Shown here piece after piece: positions 54,387-64,000 of a DNA stretch of 64,000 nt. Source of the DNA: Deltaproteobacteria bacterium. Lineage in GTDB: Bacteria; Desulfobacterota; Binatia; HRBIN30; JACQVA1. Position numbers and translations under genes: made by a program. The stretch's first letter is position 1. Every line of letters starts with the position of its first letter. Under the pieces are notes generated by a model that made no database searches, had not been told where the DNA came from, and worked only from the letters and a program-made list of their open reading frames with translations. Where the stretch lies: assembly GCA_016178705.1 (NCBI GenBank), contig JACOST010000031.1, positions 310,001-374,000 on the forward strand, in the 5' to 3' direction.

Positions 54387-56822
54387 CTACGGCGTGCAGA
54401 CCAACGTGAGACCATCGAGATCGATCATAACGGGGATCGGGGACGTGTCCTGCGCCCGCGTGATCGTGCGCAACTGCACGCGCCCAAGGAACTGACGCGT
54501 CCCGACGGTGCGCAACGGCACCCGGATCGCGAACGCGTCCGTGCACACGTTGGTGCGGTTCGAGTCGATCGGCAGCGACATCGTGGCACCCGTGTTCGGG
54601 TCGCGGAACTGCTGCAGCGCTTGGTAGAGGCTCGTGTAGTTCATTGGGTCACGGCTCATGATCGGCAACACGATGTCGATGCCACCGAAGCGCACGTCGA
54701 CTCCAGCCCGCACGCCTTGCGGTGTACAACTCGAGAGCTGCGGGTCGAGGTTGTTCACGCAGACCGCAACGCGGAACTCGCAGGCCAACGGATCGCCGCC
54801 CAGATCACAGGTGGCATCGCCGTTGTGGCAGGTTTGAGTGTTGTTGAGCCGCCCGCGGCGATCGAGCCGCGGCGTGTTGTTCGGATTGACCACGGTCCAC
54901 TCCAACTGACAGGCGCGCTTGTCGGTACTGGCCGCGACGTTGCCGGGGATCAACTCGTAGCGGCAGTTCGCCGCGCAGCCATCACCGCTGACCGCATTGC
55001 CGTCGTCGCACTGCTCGCCCGGCACCAGTGTTCCGTTGCCGCACACGGTGCAGGCGTTGGTGCAACCATCGGAATCGTTGCGATTGCCGTCGTCGCACTG
55101 CTCGGGCGCCGTCACTACTCCGTTGCCGCAAGCGCGGCAATCGTTCGTGCAGCCGTCCGCTGGATTCGCGTTGCCGTCGTCGCACTCCTCGCCTGCGGTG
55201 ACCCGGCCGTTGCCGCAGCGGGTGATCGTGCAATTGAAGTCGCATCCGTCGCCATCAATGAGATTGCCGTCGTCGCATTCTTCACTTCCGTTCAGGACAC
55301 CGTTGCCGCAAAGCGGCGGGCGCGTAGATGTGGGCGTCGGCATCGTTGTGATGGTTGGCGTCGGCAATGCTGTGGTCATGGTTGGCGCCGGAGATTGCGA
55401 TGGCGTGCTGGTGGGCGCTGTGGCGGAGGGCGTGGGGGATGCACTGTCGCCACCTTGATACCGAACCAGGATGCAATGAGCATCAGGATTGCAGCCACCC
55501 ACGCAGGGACCGTTGCGATCCACGGATCCGACTTCGACAATCCGCCCATCGGGCTGTAACACCAGTGGCCCGACATTACTTGCGGCGAAATGATTCATCA
55601 CCACGCCGCCGGACCCAAAGCTTGGGTCGAGCGAGCCATCGGGATTGTAGCGAGCCAGCGCGACATCGCGTATCGGGGCGGCTCCCATATAGCCCACGAC
55701 GGCGTACCCAACGACGACCAATTTCCCATTGGGTTGTAGAGTGAGGTCCGCCGTACCCGCCTCGATTGCCGGCGGGCCAGCGATGACAACCCCACCTGCT
55801 CCGAATGTAGTATCCGGGCTGCCGTCGCCGTTATATCGGACGATGGCGAACTTCCCGTTCGCGCCAAACCCATTGACAACATCGAAGGTTGAACCCGCTA
55901 CAACGATCCTTCCGTCAGGTTGAACCACAACCGCCGATGGAAAGGTGTCATCGTGAACGCTGGTGGTCACAATGCCACCGGTGCCAAAGGCCGGATCAAG
56001 ATTCCCATCGGGCATGAAGCGCACTACCGCGATATGGCTACGGGCGGGAGCGTCGAACGGCCCCGCCGCAACGATCTTCCCGTCGCTTTGCACAGCGAGC
56101 GCTTCCACATGCGCCTCCCTGCCTGCGCTGGCCCCCGGGATGTTGATGGTCACGACACCTCCCATCCCGAACGTTGGGTCGAGGCTGCCGTTCGAGTCAT
56201 ACCGCATCACGAGAAATTGGTTGTGCCCTACCGGATCGATTGTTTTACCACCACCCACAACGATCTTCCCATCGGCTTGCAGAACCAAGTCCGTTGCGAT
56301 TGCCCCAGCGTCTGCAAAGCGGGTTGTGACAACCCCGTTGACCCCGAATGCAGAGTCGAGTGCTCCGTCCGTATCGTATCGAAGCAGCAGCACCCCGAAG
56401 CCACCTGGGTCAAGCTCGGAGGTGCCTACTCCAACGATCTTGCCTGCCGGCTCTACAGCCACCGCGTTTACACCGTCGGCGAAACCACCGACCGACGTGG
56501 TCACAACTCCAAGTGCTCCAAAACTTGGGTCTAGCGTTCCATCACTTCGGTATCGAACCATTGCGACATCACCCCGACTACCATTTGCCATCAACACTCT
56601 TGCAGATCCGGCCGTTACTAGTCGCCCGTCTGGGGCAAGGGCCACAGCTGCACAAGCCGCCAGTTCGTTGGTGGTCACCTCTATCGTCACCACACCCCCA
56701 GAGCCAAACGTCGGATCGAGGTCTCCTGGCGCAGCCCAAGTCGGCGCGGCAGGCACAAGCCCGCTCAGCAGCACCAAGCCGATTGAACCTGATAGGTTTC
56801 TCTTTAGTAGAGTTCGCGTCAT
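54387..56822 (-). CDS. Secreted delta-60-repeat protein with DUF4215 repeats and shared C-terminal module
   Basis: 811 residues from the ATG of MTRTLLKRN, with GGGAGG 6 nt upstream. After the signal peptide come about seven delta-60 repeats (GDLDPTFGSGGVV, LAPDGRLV or LQPDGKIV strands), a Thr/Pro linker and four DUF4215-type Cys repeats ([14 protein letters not shown]). The final module of about 180 residues closely resembles those of the 47552 and 57000 genes. It is convergent with the regulator gene, 49 bp away. It is probably a surface or secreted structural protein. Confidence 0.85.
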   Translation of the reverse strand: MTRTLLKRNLSGSIGLVLLSGLVPAAPTWAAPGDLDPTFGSGGVVTIEVTTNELAACAAVALAPDGRLVTAGSARVLMANGSRGDVAMVRYRSDGTLDPSFGALGVVTTSVGGFADGVNAVAVEPAGKIVGVGTSELDPGGFGVLLLRYDTDGALDSAFGVNGVVTTRFADAGAIATDLVLQADGKIVVGGGKTIDPVGHNQFLVMRYDSNGSLDPTFGMGGVVTINIPGASAGREAHVEALAVQSDGKIVAAGPFDAPARSHIAVVRFMPDGNLDPAFGTGGIVTTSVHDDTFPSAVVVQPDGRIVVAGSTFDVVNGFGANGKFAIVRYNGDGSPDTTFGAGGVVIAGPPAIEAGTADLTLQPNGKLVVVGYAVVGYMGAAPIRDVALARYNPDGSLDPSFGSGGVVMNHFAASNVGPLVLQPDGRIVEVGSVDRNGPCVGGCNPDAHCILVRYQGGDSASPTPSATAPTSTPSQSPAPTMTTALPTPTITTMPTPTSTRPPLCGNGVLNGSEECDDGNLIDGDGCDFNCTITRCGNGRVTAGEECDDGNANPADGCTNDCRACGNGVVTAPEQCDDGNRNDSDGCTNACTVCGNGTLVPGEQCDDGNAVSGDGCAANCRYELIPGNVAASTDKRACQLEWTVVNPNNTPRLDRRGRLNNTQTCHNGDATCDLGGDPLACEFRVAVCVNNLDPQLSSCTPQGVRAGVDVRFGGIDIVLPIMSRDPMNYTSLYQALQQFRDPNTGATMSLPIDSNRTNVCTDAFAIRVPLRTVGTRQFLGRVQLRTITRAQDTSPIPVMIDLDGLTLVCTP

Positions 56823-56999
56823 GATCGCCTCCCTTGCCTTCACGGCAACCCTACGAACCGGCGTAGCCCAGGCCTGCCGCATCACGCCGCGCGGATTTCG
56901 AATCGACGACCCGTCTCATTGCACTATTCCTCCATGCTCGATCGCCCGTCTCCGATACGAAGAACGCCACGAACCAGAGGAACATCTCCCAGCGGTGAC

Positions 57000-58613
57000 C
57001 TACGGGTTGCAGACCAGGGTCAACGTATCCACATCCGTTTGACTGATCGGAGAGGTAAACAGCGACCGGGACACCATCACCAGACGCAGTCGGCCAGCAA
57101 CGACTCGAGTCGTGCCGTGCATGGCGACCCGAATCGGAAACACATCAGTGCAGACTCCCACTTGGCTCGACTCGACTGGCAGCGCGACGCTCGCCCCATC
57201 GCTCGGATCGCGCAACCCCTGGAGCGCCTGCAACAGGCTATTGTAGTTGGCGTCGTGCGTGTTCGGCGCCACGATGTCGATCCCGCCCGCTCGTGTGTCC
57301 AGTCCACCCCGTACCCCTTGCTGCAAACAACTGGACAACTGTGTGTCCGCGTTGTTGACGCAGGCCGCCACGTGAAACTCACAGGTCTTGTTGCTTGTAC
57401 TCAGATCGAAGTCGCAGGTCGGGTCGTTGTTTCGACAGGTCTGCACGCGGTTGAGTCGGCCGCCGCTATCCAGCCGTGGTGAGTTGTTCGGATTCACCAC
57501 CGAGAACTCGAACAAACAGGCGCGCGCGTTCGTCACCGCCGAACCGGCGGCGTTTCCGGGAATCAATTCATAGCGGCAGCTCGCATTGCAGCCATCGCCG
57601 TTGATCGTGTTGCCATCGTCGCACTGCTCGCCGGGCTGGACAATGCCGTTGCCACACGGAGCGGGGGTAGCAGTGCTGATCGTCGGAGTGGGCGTTGCCG
57701 TGGCGACCCCATCTGTAGGTGTAGGCGTGCTTCCCTGAGTGGCTGTACGAGTCGAAGTATTGAACGTCGTGGGGGTCGTAGTGCTGATCGCAGGAGTGGA
57801 CGTCGGGGTGACGATCCCACCAGTAGGCGTACTTCCCTGAGTGACTGTACGAGTTGGCGTGTTGAAGAGAAGACTCTGCGAGGCAGCCTCTGTCGATAGA
57901 CCATACGGGGGTGAGTCGATTGTGAAACCTGCGGCCGCTACCCCATAGCTACTACCCATTTGGCTGGCCACGAACACGATCAGCTCGCACGTGGACGCGC
58001 TGGTGCAGTCGCCCCGCAGAGCGAAGCCACCCGGGTCCGCGCCAAAATGAACCGGGACGTCGATCGCACCGAAGAGCATCGTCGGCCCGGTAACCGAGCA
58101 GGCCGGCATCGAAATCGAGCGAGAGATCGTTGGAACATCAACATCGACTGGCACGCGTGCATCGGATGTGGCCACGTCCACGAGCGCCGCATAGTTGACT
58201 CCCGCAATGCTGCCGCCTGCCGGCAGAGCCGCGCTCACCCGTCTGCCATCAGGCAACGTCAGCTCACCGGCCCCACCTTGTGCGCTTGTGTTGAGAGCAG
58301 CGCAGTTCATGAAGTTGTCGCTGAAGCCCGTGAGCACGGTGGTTCGAATCCTATCGGGCAGGAGACCGCCGCTACCGACGGAAAGAGCCGTGAGCTCAAT
58401 CTCCCCGAACGACCCGAACTCTGCACAGTTGTAGGCGCCTCCCGAACTCATCGCGACACTCGTAACCTGCGTCAAGGCGCTGCTGGTGCTTATGATCATA
58501 TAGACGTGATTGTCGTTTGACCTGCAACTCTCCACCGTAAGCGCCTCGGCCGACCCGGCCACTAAGAAAGCCAGGCCGATAGTCAGGCCAAGTATCCGCA
58601 AACCACGCTGCAC
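57000..58613 (-). CDS. Secreted protein with shared Cys-rich C-terminal module
   Basis: About 537 residues from GTG 58613, which directly precedes a signal peptide ([19 protein letters not shown]). Upstream open sequence lacks protein character. Residues 30-270 form an unrecognised beta-rich domain with several cysteines. Two Thr/Pro stretches follow, then one DUF4215 motif ([16 protein letters not shown]) and the C-terminal module of about 180 residues shared with the genes at 47552 and 54387. The N-terminal parts of the three proteins differ, so the module is the common element. Confidence 0.75.
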   Translation of the reverse strand: MQRGLRILGLTIGLAFLVAGSAEALTVESCRSNDNHVYMIISTSSALTQVTSVAMSSGGAYNCAEFGSFGEIELTALSVGSGGLLPDRIRTTVLTGFSDNFMNCAALNTSAQGGAGELTLPDGRRVSAALPAGGSIAGVNYAALVDVATSDARVPVDVDVPTISRSISMPACSVTGPTMLFGAIDVPVHFGADPGGFALRGDCTSASTCELIVFVASQMGSSYGVAAAGFTIDSPPYGLSTEAASQSLLFNTPTRTVTQGSTPTGGIVTPTSTPAISTTTPTTFNTSTRTATQGSTPTPTDGVATATPTPTISTATPAPCGNGIVQPGEQCDDGNTINGDGCNASCRYELIPGNAAGSAVTNARACLFEFSVVNPNNSPRLDSGGRLNRVQTCRNNDPTCDFDLSTSNKTCEFHVAACVNNADTQLSSCLQQGVRGGLDTRAGGIDIVAPNTHDANYNSLLQALQGLRDPSDGASVALPVESSQVGVCTDVFPIRVAMHGTTRVVAGRLRLVMVSRSLFTSPISQTDVDTLTLVCNP

Positions 58614-59251
58614 CGTAGCCTGCGGCTGCTCGCCATGGTCCGAGAAGGAAGTCTGACCAACACCACTCGTGCTGCGCGATCCGAAACCGAAACGCGGCGA
58701 GCGGTGCCCCTCTCTCCGATTCCTAAGCTGGCCGGCGCAGTGCGCCGACCTCAATTGGGTTACGACCAGGTCGGCCGCTGCACCGCTTCAGCGGCGGACC
58801 GTTAGGAGTCCACCGATACCGGAACCGCGGTTAACGCCAGGACGTGCGTGCGTGCGTGCGTGGTGCGTGGTGCGTGCGTGGTGCGTGCGTGCGTGAAAGA
58901 TTCGAGCCAATCATCGAGCCCCTCCTACAACTGTCACGGACAGCAGACCGAACGAACCGGACGGACAGATCAAACGCGGACGCATGTCGGCTAACATGAT
59001 CTCTCACAGCAGGTCAAGAACAATCCCGCTGAGAGATGGCCACGCGACTCCGCTGCGGGACTCTCTGCCTGTGTCGCCGCAAGGGAGAACGTCCCGTGCA
59101 CGACAGCCCTCTGCGCAACGCGACGGGCGGAAGACCCGTCCGCTCGCGAACGACTCACGCTGCCCTGGCGCGCCCTCCACCCTATCGCGGCGCCGTCATG
59201 TTGCGCGACTCTCGATTGCCTCTCCTCGCAGCGCGCGCTAGCCTGTCCACG
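58614..59251. other. 638-bp intergenic region without a convincing gene
   Basis: Between the divergent starts of the Cys-rich secreted protein and the Uma2-like gene there is no credible frame. It contains a GCCGCTG / CAGCGGC hairpin near 58770-58795 and a GTGCG-rich simple repeat at 58842-58896. Promoters for both genes presumably lie here but no clear boxes are seen. Confidence 0.5.
58842..58896 (+). repeat. TGCG/GGTGCG simple-sequence repeat
   Basis: Irregular runs of GTGCGTGC interrupted by GGTGCG units over 55 bp, non-coding. Such tracts are prone to length variation. Confidence 0.8.
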
Positions 59252-59824
59252 ATGTCGCAGCACGCCCAGACCATCCCGTCACCGCATCGCTTTACGCGAG
59301 ACGAGTACCGTCGTATGGCGGAGGCGCTGCTCTTCCGGAACGAACGCGTCGAATTGCTCGATGGAGTGATCGTGACCATGAGCCCACAAGGAAGCCCTCA
59401 TGCCGCTACTGTCCATCGGCTCCTTCGTGTTCTCCAACTCGCGGTCGGATCAGCGGCGACGGTTCGCGTGCAAGCACCGATCGTCCTCAATGATTGGAGT
59501 GAGCCGGAACCCGACATTGCCGTCTGCGACGCCGACTCGAATGACTACGCGCGCGAACACCCGCGCGCGGATCAAGTTCACCTCGTCGTGGAAGTCGCGG
59601 ACACGTCACTCGCCTATGACCGTACGCAGAAAGCCGCGTCTTACGCCGCGAGCGGCATTCCCGAGTACTGGGTCGTCGACCTCGCTGCGCGACAGGTCGA
59701 TGTGTTCAACGCGCCAGACGCCATCGCCGGACGATACACCAGGCATACCGTCGTTGCCGAGGCTGGCAGCATTCCGCTGGCAACAGCCGCGCTCTGCGTC
59801 GCGGATATCCTCCCCCCGGCGTAG
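59252..59824 (+). CDS. Uma2-family (DUF820) protein, PD-(D/E)XK fold
   Basis: 190 residues from the ATG of MSQHAQTIPS; the upstream extension is not protein-like. The family core is visible as RNERVELLDGVIV, EPDIAVCD and LVVEVADTSLAYDR with GIPEYWVVDL. The Asp and Glu-x-x positions match a PD-(D/E)XK nuclease active site (Asp in EPDIAV, Glu in VVEVAD). Uma2 proteins are very common in cyanobacteria and other phyla but their function is largely undetermined. It is convergent with the hepT pseudogene, 32 bp away. Confidence 0.87.
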   Translation: MSQHAQTIPSPHRFTRDEYRRMAEALLFRNERVELLDGVIVTMSPQGSPHAATVHRLLRVLQLAVGSAATVRVQAPIVLNDWSEPEPDIAVCDADSNDYAREHPRADQVHLVVEVADTSLAYDRTQKAASYAASGIPEYWVVDLAARQVDVFNAPDAIAGRYTRHTVVAEAGSIPLATAALCVADILPPA

Positions 59825-59856
59825 CGATCGAGGCCCCGGGGATCGGAACAGCTCGC

Positions 59857-60297
59857 CTACTGCTTGCTCGACGGATCGCCGGCCGCAGCGGCCAGCCAGT
59901 TTCGAATGGCGCGCGTAAAGTCAGCGAAGTCACGCGGCGCCTTGGCGCGGAAGTCGGCGACGCACTCAGGATCGAGCCGCAGCTAGTCGTGCACGAGAAT
60001 GTTGCGGAAGCCGCCGAGCCCCTTGAGTCGTTGGTGCAGCGCCTCGGGGATCACACCGCGCGTGGCGAGCTGAGGCAGGATATCCTCGTAGTCCTGTGCG
60101 CTGGTTCCGAAGTAGGCACTCAAGATGTGATTGCCGATATCGAAAATGATCTCTGCGCCGAGCTGCAGCACACGCTCAGCCGCTCATTCGTCACGGAAGT
60201 CGAGACCGCCGGGCGGCAACTCGATCCGCTCCAAGCCGGAGATGATCTCCTTCAGCTTGAGCAACCGCTCGCGCAGGCTCTCAGGACGGAGCACCAT
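59857..60297 (-). pseudogene. hepT-like toxin gene with two in-frame stop codons
   Basis: The frame spans 147 codons from ATG 60297 with family sequence on both sides of each break: MVLRPESLRERLLKL, then LQLGAEIIFDIGNHILSA, then LRLDPECVADFRAK. A TGA stands at codon 38 (60184-60186), where Trp would be restored by one base. A TAG stands at codon 105 (59983-59985), directly after FRNILVHD, the site of Tyr in the R-x4-H-x-Y motif. HepT is the HEPN RNase toxin of HepT/MntA systems. No MntA gene is next to it. It is read as an inactivated remnant. Confidence 0.8.
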
Positions 60298-60363
60298 CGC
60301 CGCGCTCAATTTCCTCTGCGTGTCCGAACTCGGCGCCCTCCGTGCCTCTGCGGTGAACGACCT

Positions 60364-61779
60364 TCACCCGCGCTCGTCGGCGTCGAACAGGACGAGCTGG
60401 TGCGTGCGGCCTTCGTCGGTCACCGCGACCGGATAGCGGCCGGTGAAGCACGCGGCGCAGAAGCCGTTGCCGTCGCCCTCCTTGAGGAAGGCGTACATGC
60501 CGCGCTCGGTGAGGTAGCCGAGACTGTCGGCACCGACGAACTGGCGAATGCCTTCGATCGGATTGTTGTGCGCGATGAGTTCCTCCGTGCTCGGCGTGTC
60601 GACACCGTAGAAACACGAACCGGTCGTCGGCGGTGAGCTGATGCGCATGTGCACTTCCTTCGCGCCGGCGTGCCGAAGCATCGCCACTAGCTTGCGGCTG
60701 GTCGTGCCCCGCACGATCGAGTCGTCGACCACGACGACGCGTTTGCCCTTGAGCACCTCAGCCTGCGCGTTCAGCTTCACCTTCACGCCGAAGTGGCGGA
60801 TCGCATCTTGCGGCTCGATGAACGTGCGACCGACGTAGTGGTTGCGGATCAAACCCATGTCGAACGGCAGACCCGACTCCTCCGCGAACCCGAGCGCCGC
60901 CGGCACCCCGGAGTCGGGTACGGGAATTACCAAGTCCGCCTCGGCCGGCTGTTCGCGCGCGAGTTGCCGCCCCAACTCTTTGCGAACTTGGTACACGTTG
61001 CGGCCGTAGACGCGACTGTCGGGACGCGCGAAATAGATGTACTCGAACACGCAGCTGGTGCGCGGCGTCGCGGGAAACGGATGGTAGGTTTCGACGCCGC
61101 GGTCGGAGATCACGACGACTTCGCCGGGCTCGACCTCGCGATCGAAATCGGCGCCGACCAGATCCAGCGCGCAACTTTCGGAGGCGACGACCACCGAGTC
61201 TTTGATGCGACCGAGCACCAACGGCCGGAATCCGTTGGGATCGCGCGCCGCGATCATCTCGTTGGGCGTGAGAAACAGCAGCGAGTAAGCCCCGCGCACC
61301 TGGCTCAGCGCCGCTACCACGCGATCGACGACGCGACTGCCGCGCGCGGTCGCAATCAAGTGGACGATCACTTCGGTATCGACGGTAGATTGAAAAATCG
61401 AGCCACGCTCTTCGAGTTGCTCGCGCAATTCAATCGCGTTGACGAGATTGCCGTTGTGCGCCACCGCCAAGCCGCCGCGGCCATACTCGACCACGAACGG
61501 CTGCGTGTTCTTCAGCAGGGTCTTGCCGGCCGTGGAGTAGCGGTTGTGGCCGATCGCCGCGCTACCTTCGAGGCGACGAATGATGTCTTCGTTGAAGACG
61601 TCGGCCACCAGACCGAGGCCGCGATGTGAGATCAGTGTGCCGGCATTCGCCGACACGATGCCGGCGCCTTCTTGCCCGCGATGCTGTAGCGCGTAGAGCC
61701 CGAGATAGACGAGGTTCGCCGCCTCGGGATGGCCGAAGATGCCAACGACCCCACACTCCTCGCGGAACCGGTCGAACAT
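60364..61779 (-). CDS. purF: Amidophosphoribosyltransferase PurF
   Basis: First committed enzyme of purine synthesis: glutamine + PRPP to phosphoribosylamine. 471 residues. A short propeptide precedes the N-terminal nucleophile Cys9 in REECGVVGIFGH. The glutaminase domain is followed by the PRPP-binding phosphoribosyltransferase motif VVVVDDSIVRGTTSRK. It begins 15 nt after the purL stop, so purL-purF form an operon on the minus strand. Full length and all motifs are intact. Confidence 0.96.
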   Translation of the reverse strand: MFDRFREECGVVGIFGHPEAANLVYLGLYALQHRGQEGAGIVSANAGTLISHRGLGLVADVFNEDIIRRLEGSAAIGHNRYSTAGKTLLKNTQPFVVEYGRGGLAVAHNGNLVNAIELREQLEERGSIFQSTVDTEVIVHLIATARGSRVVDRVVAALSQVRGAYSLLFLTPNEMIAARDPNGFRPLVLGRIKDSVVVASESCALDLVGADFDREVEPGEVVVISDRGVETYHPFPATPRTSCVFEYIYFARPDSRVYGRNVYQVRKELGRQLAREQPAEADLVIPVPDSGVPAALGFAEESGLPFDMGLIRNHYVGRTFIEPQDAIRHFGVKVKLNAQAEVLKGKRVVVVDDSIVRGTTSRKLVAMLRHAGAKEVHMRISSPPTTGSCFYGVDTPSTEELIAHNNPIEGIRQFVGADSLGYLTERGMYAFLKEGDGNGFCAACFTGRYPVAVTDEGRTHQLVLFDADERG

Positions 61780-61794
61780 CGCGCCACTCCTCTG

Positions 61795-64000
61795 TTAGGC
61801 CGCACCGAGCCGGCGCGGCAGCGCCGTCTCCCACACCTGCCGCATCTCGTTCACTGTCACATCGATCAAGCTGCCGATGGTCAGACGATGCCCGCGCACC
61901 TCACCGAGCACCGTGAACGGGGTTTCGTGGCGGTCCGCCAGCTCGCGCAATCGCCCCAGATGCTGACGACGCAGCGACACAATGATGCGCGACTGACTCT
62001 CGCCAAACAGCAACGCGTCGGGACGAATTGCACCTTCCAACTCCACGACCGCCCCAAGTTCGCCACGCAGAGGACCGCTGAGGCAGCACTCCGCCAGCGC
62101 CACTGCCAAGCCGCCTTCGCTGCAATCGTGCGCCGAACGCACCAGCCCGTCCTGAATCGCGCGCGCGCACACCGCGTGCACGTGCGTCTCGACTTGCAAA
62201 TCGATCCACGGCGGCGTGCCCGTGAGGATGCCCTGCTGCGCGAGGTACTCACTGCCACCGAGTTCTTCGCGGGTGCGGCCGAGCAGCACGATCACATCGC
62301 CTTCACCCTTGAACCACTGCGTGGTGTGGCGCGTCACGTCGTCCATCAGACCCACCATGGCAATGGTCGGTGTCGGCGGAATCGCCCGGCCTTCCGTCTC
62401 GTTGTAAAAGCTCACGTTGCCGCTGACCACCGGTACGCCGAGCGCCTTGCAGGCGTCGCGAATGCCGTGAACGGCTTCGACGAACTGCCACATGATCGCC
62501 GGCTTCTCGGGGTTGCCGAAGTTCAGGCAGTCGCTGATGCCGAGCGGTACCGCCCCGGCACACACGACATTACGCGCGCTCTCGACCACGGCGATCATGG
62601 CCCCGACGTAGGGATCGAGCAGACAATAGCGGCTGTTGCAGTCGACGCTGAGCGCCAGCGCCTTGTGCGTGCCTTTCACCCGCACGACGGCGGCGTCAGA
62701 CCCGGGCTGCACCACCGTGTTGCCACGCACGAGATGATCGTACTGGCGATACACCCATTGACGCGAGGCGATGTTGGGGGAGTCGAGCAACCCCAGCAGC
62801 GTGCGATTGTAGTCACCAGGCAATGCCACGTGATCGAGGTTGAGAACTTGCCGCGCCTCGGCCTCCGCTGATGCCACCGCCGGCCGTTCGTACTTCGGCG
62901 CGCCGTCGGCGAGCGGTTCCAGCGGGAGACACGCCACTTCCTGTCCGCGGTGAATGATCCGAATCATGCGATCGTCGGTGACTTCGCCGATGATCGAAGC
63001 ATCGAGATCCCACTTGGCGAATACCTCGCGCACGACATCTTCCGATCCCGCTTTGGCGACGATCAGCATGCGCTCTTGCGATTCGGACAGCAGAATCTCG
63101 TACGGCGTCATGCCCTCTTCGCGCAGGGGGACACGATCCAGGTCCAGGCGGATGCCGGTCTCGCCACGCGCCGCCATTTCAACCGACGAACTCGTCAAGC
63201 CGGCGGCACCCATGTCTTGAATCGCAACGATCGCGTCGCGCTCCATCAATTCCAGACAGGCTTCGAGTAGCAACTTCTCGGTGAAGGGATCACCGACCTG
63301 GACCGTCGGCCGCTTGTGTTCAGTCTCGTCACCGAATTCAGCCGACGCTAGCAAGCTGGCGCCGTGGATACCGTCGCGCCCAGTCTTCGAGCCGACGTAG
63401 ATGACCGGATTGCCCACGCCGGTCGCCGAGGCGCGGAAGATACGATCGGCGCGCACGATACCGAGCGTGAACGCGTTGACCAAGATGTTTTCGTTATACC
63501 CGGCGTCGAAGTATATCTCGCCGCCGACCGTCGGCACGCCGATACAATTGCCATAGCCGCCGATGCCGCCCACGACGCCGTGGACGAGGTAGCCGGTGCG
63601 CGGATGATCGATCGCACCGAAGCGCAGCGAATCGAGATTGGCGATCGGACGCGCGCCCATCGTGAACACGTCGCGCATGATGCCGCCAACGCCGGTAGCG
63701 GCGCCCTGGTACGGCTCGACGTACGACGGATGGTTGTGACTCTCAATTTTGAAGACGGCCGCGAGGCCATCGCCGATGTCCATCGCACCGGCGTTCTCGC
63801 CGGGTCCCTGTAAGACGCGCGGCCCCGTCGTCGGCAATTCGCGCAACCAGCGCCGCGAACTCTTGTAACTGCAGTGCTCCGACCACATCACGGAGAAAAT
63901 CCCCAACTCGACGTAGGTCGGGGTACGACCAATCGCCGCGACGATGCGGCGATACTCGTCTTCGTTCAGGCCGTGTTCGGCGGCCAGCGCAGCAGTGACC
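61795..64000 (-). CDS. purL: Phosphoribosylformylglycinamidine synthase PurL, 5' end outside window
   Basis: The ATP-dependent FGAM synthase subunit converting FGAR to FGAM with ammonia from glutamine. About 735 residues are visible and the frame runs off the window end, so only a short N-terminal part is missing. The conserved [28 protein letters not shown] and [12 protein letters not shown] show the small-type PurL (needs PurS and PurQ). The C-terminal half has the second synthase-like domain. purF follows in the same transcript. Confidence 0.95.
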   Translation of the reverse strand, partial: VTAALAAEHGLNEDEYRRIVAAIGRTPTYVELGIFSVMWSEHCSYKSSRRWLRELPTTGPRVLQGPGENAGAMDIGDGLAAVFKIESHNHPSYVEPYQGAATGVGGIMRDVFTMGARPIANLDSLRFGAIDHPRTGYLVHGVVGGIGGYGNCIGVPTVGGEIYFDAGYNENILVNAFTLGIVRADRIFRASATGVGNPVIYVGSKTGRDGIHGASLLASAEFGDETEHKRPTVQVGDPFTEKLLLEACLELMERDAIVAIQDMGAAGLTSSSVEMAARGETGIRLDLDRVPLREEGMTPYEILLSESQERMLIVAKAGSEDVVREVFAKWDLDASIIGEVTDDRMIRIIHRGQEVACLPLEPLADGAPKYERPAVASAEAEARQVLNLDHVALPGDYNRTLLGLLDSPNIASRQWVYRQYDHLVRGNTVVQPGSDAAVVRVKGTHKALALSVDCNSRYCLLDPYVGAMIAVVESARNVVCAGAVPLGISDCLNFGNPEKPAIMWQFVEAVHGIRDACKALGVPVVSGNVSFYNETEGRAIPPTPTIAMVGLMDDVTRHTTQWFKGEGDVIVLLGRTREELGGSEYLAQQGILTGTPPWIDLQVETHVHAVCARAIQDGLVRSAHDCSEGGLAVALAECCLSGPLRGELGAVVELEGAIRPDALLFGESQSRIIVSLRRQHLGRLRELADRHETPFTVLGEVRGHRLTIGSLIDVTVNEMRQVWETALPRRLGAA

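Noticed and set aside
58614-59251. Riboswitch or small RNA upstream of the Uma2 gene
   Set aside because: A short hairpin is present, but no known riboswitch core or conserved pairing pattern could be recognised.
61729-62871. 380-codon plus-strand frame over purL/purF junction
   Set aside because: Both minus-strand genes are intact and conserved; the plus frame is a shadow.

Overview
The window is a high-GC bacterial chromosome segment with short intergenic gaps, about 50 protein-coding genes or gene remnants and one tRNA gene. Lipoproteins, pseudopilins, a c-type cytochrome and many secreted proteins with Thr/Pro-rich linkers, SBBP or delta-60 repeats and DUF4215-type Cys motifs point to a diderm of the broad deltaproteobacterial type. 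A Binatota-like or myxobacteria-like lineage would fit, but this is inference from gene style, not a phylogenetic result.

Layout. 1-5.1 kb: end of a DUF4838 protein, sppA, a quinone oxidoreductase bracketed by palindromic repeats, a small helical protein and tRNA-Arg(CCT). 5.1-7.1 kb: a lipoprotein and an MFS transporter, lying between the tRNA and a decayed copy of its 3' end. 7.1-15 kb: a Cys-rich secreted protein, a subtilisin-like protease, an orphan sigma-54 response regulator and a four-gene minor pseudopilin operon (FimT/PilV/PilW/PilX-like), with a good sigma-54 promoter match in front of the operon. 15-19.8 kb: four uncharacterised membrane or TPR proteins and a dGTPase. 19.8-23.2 kb: accessory region. 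A complete IS1595-type element (19835-21972; imperfect 25-bp inverted ends, 8-bp target duplication) carries a HEPN-like passenger gene. Next to it is a frameshifted DUF3800 gene followed by a decayed copy of the element's small ORF.

23.2-29 kb: a TPR membrane protein, a DUF151 nuclease-family protein, a CoxE-like VWA protein with its MoxR ATPase, and a large membrane protein. 29-35 kb: an NRDE protein, a coiled-coil lipoprotein, and a five-gene operon with two peptide ABC permeases and a binding protein but no ATPase. 35-44.8 kb: secreted Ig-like and cohesin-like proteins, a DUF1329 protein, a metallophosphoesterase, a cytochrome c, a DsbA-like oxidoreductase and a calcium-binding repeat protein. 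44.8-47.4 kb: an ECF sigma/anti-sigma pair, glutaredoxin and mazG.

47.5-58.6 kb: three large secreted proteins with different N-terminal regions but the same approximately 180-residue C-terminal module. The first is divergent from a 1061-residue winged-helix/ATPase/TPR regulator. 58.6-64 kb: a Uma2-type protein, a hepT pseudogene truncated at its motif tyrosine, and the purL-purF operon, with purL running off the window.

Most promising for new biology: the transposon-borne HEPN-like gene with its neighbouring decayed DUF3800 module, the shared C-terminal module of the three secreted proteins, and the sigma-54-linked pseudopilin/protease cluster.
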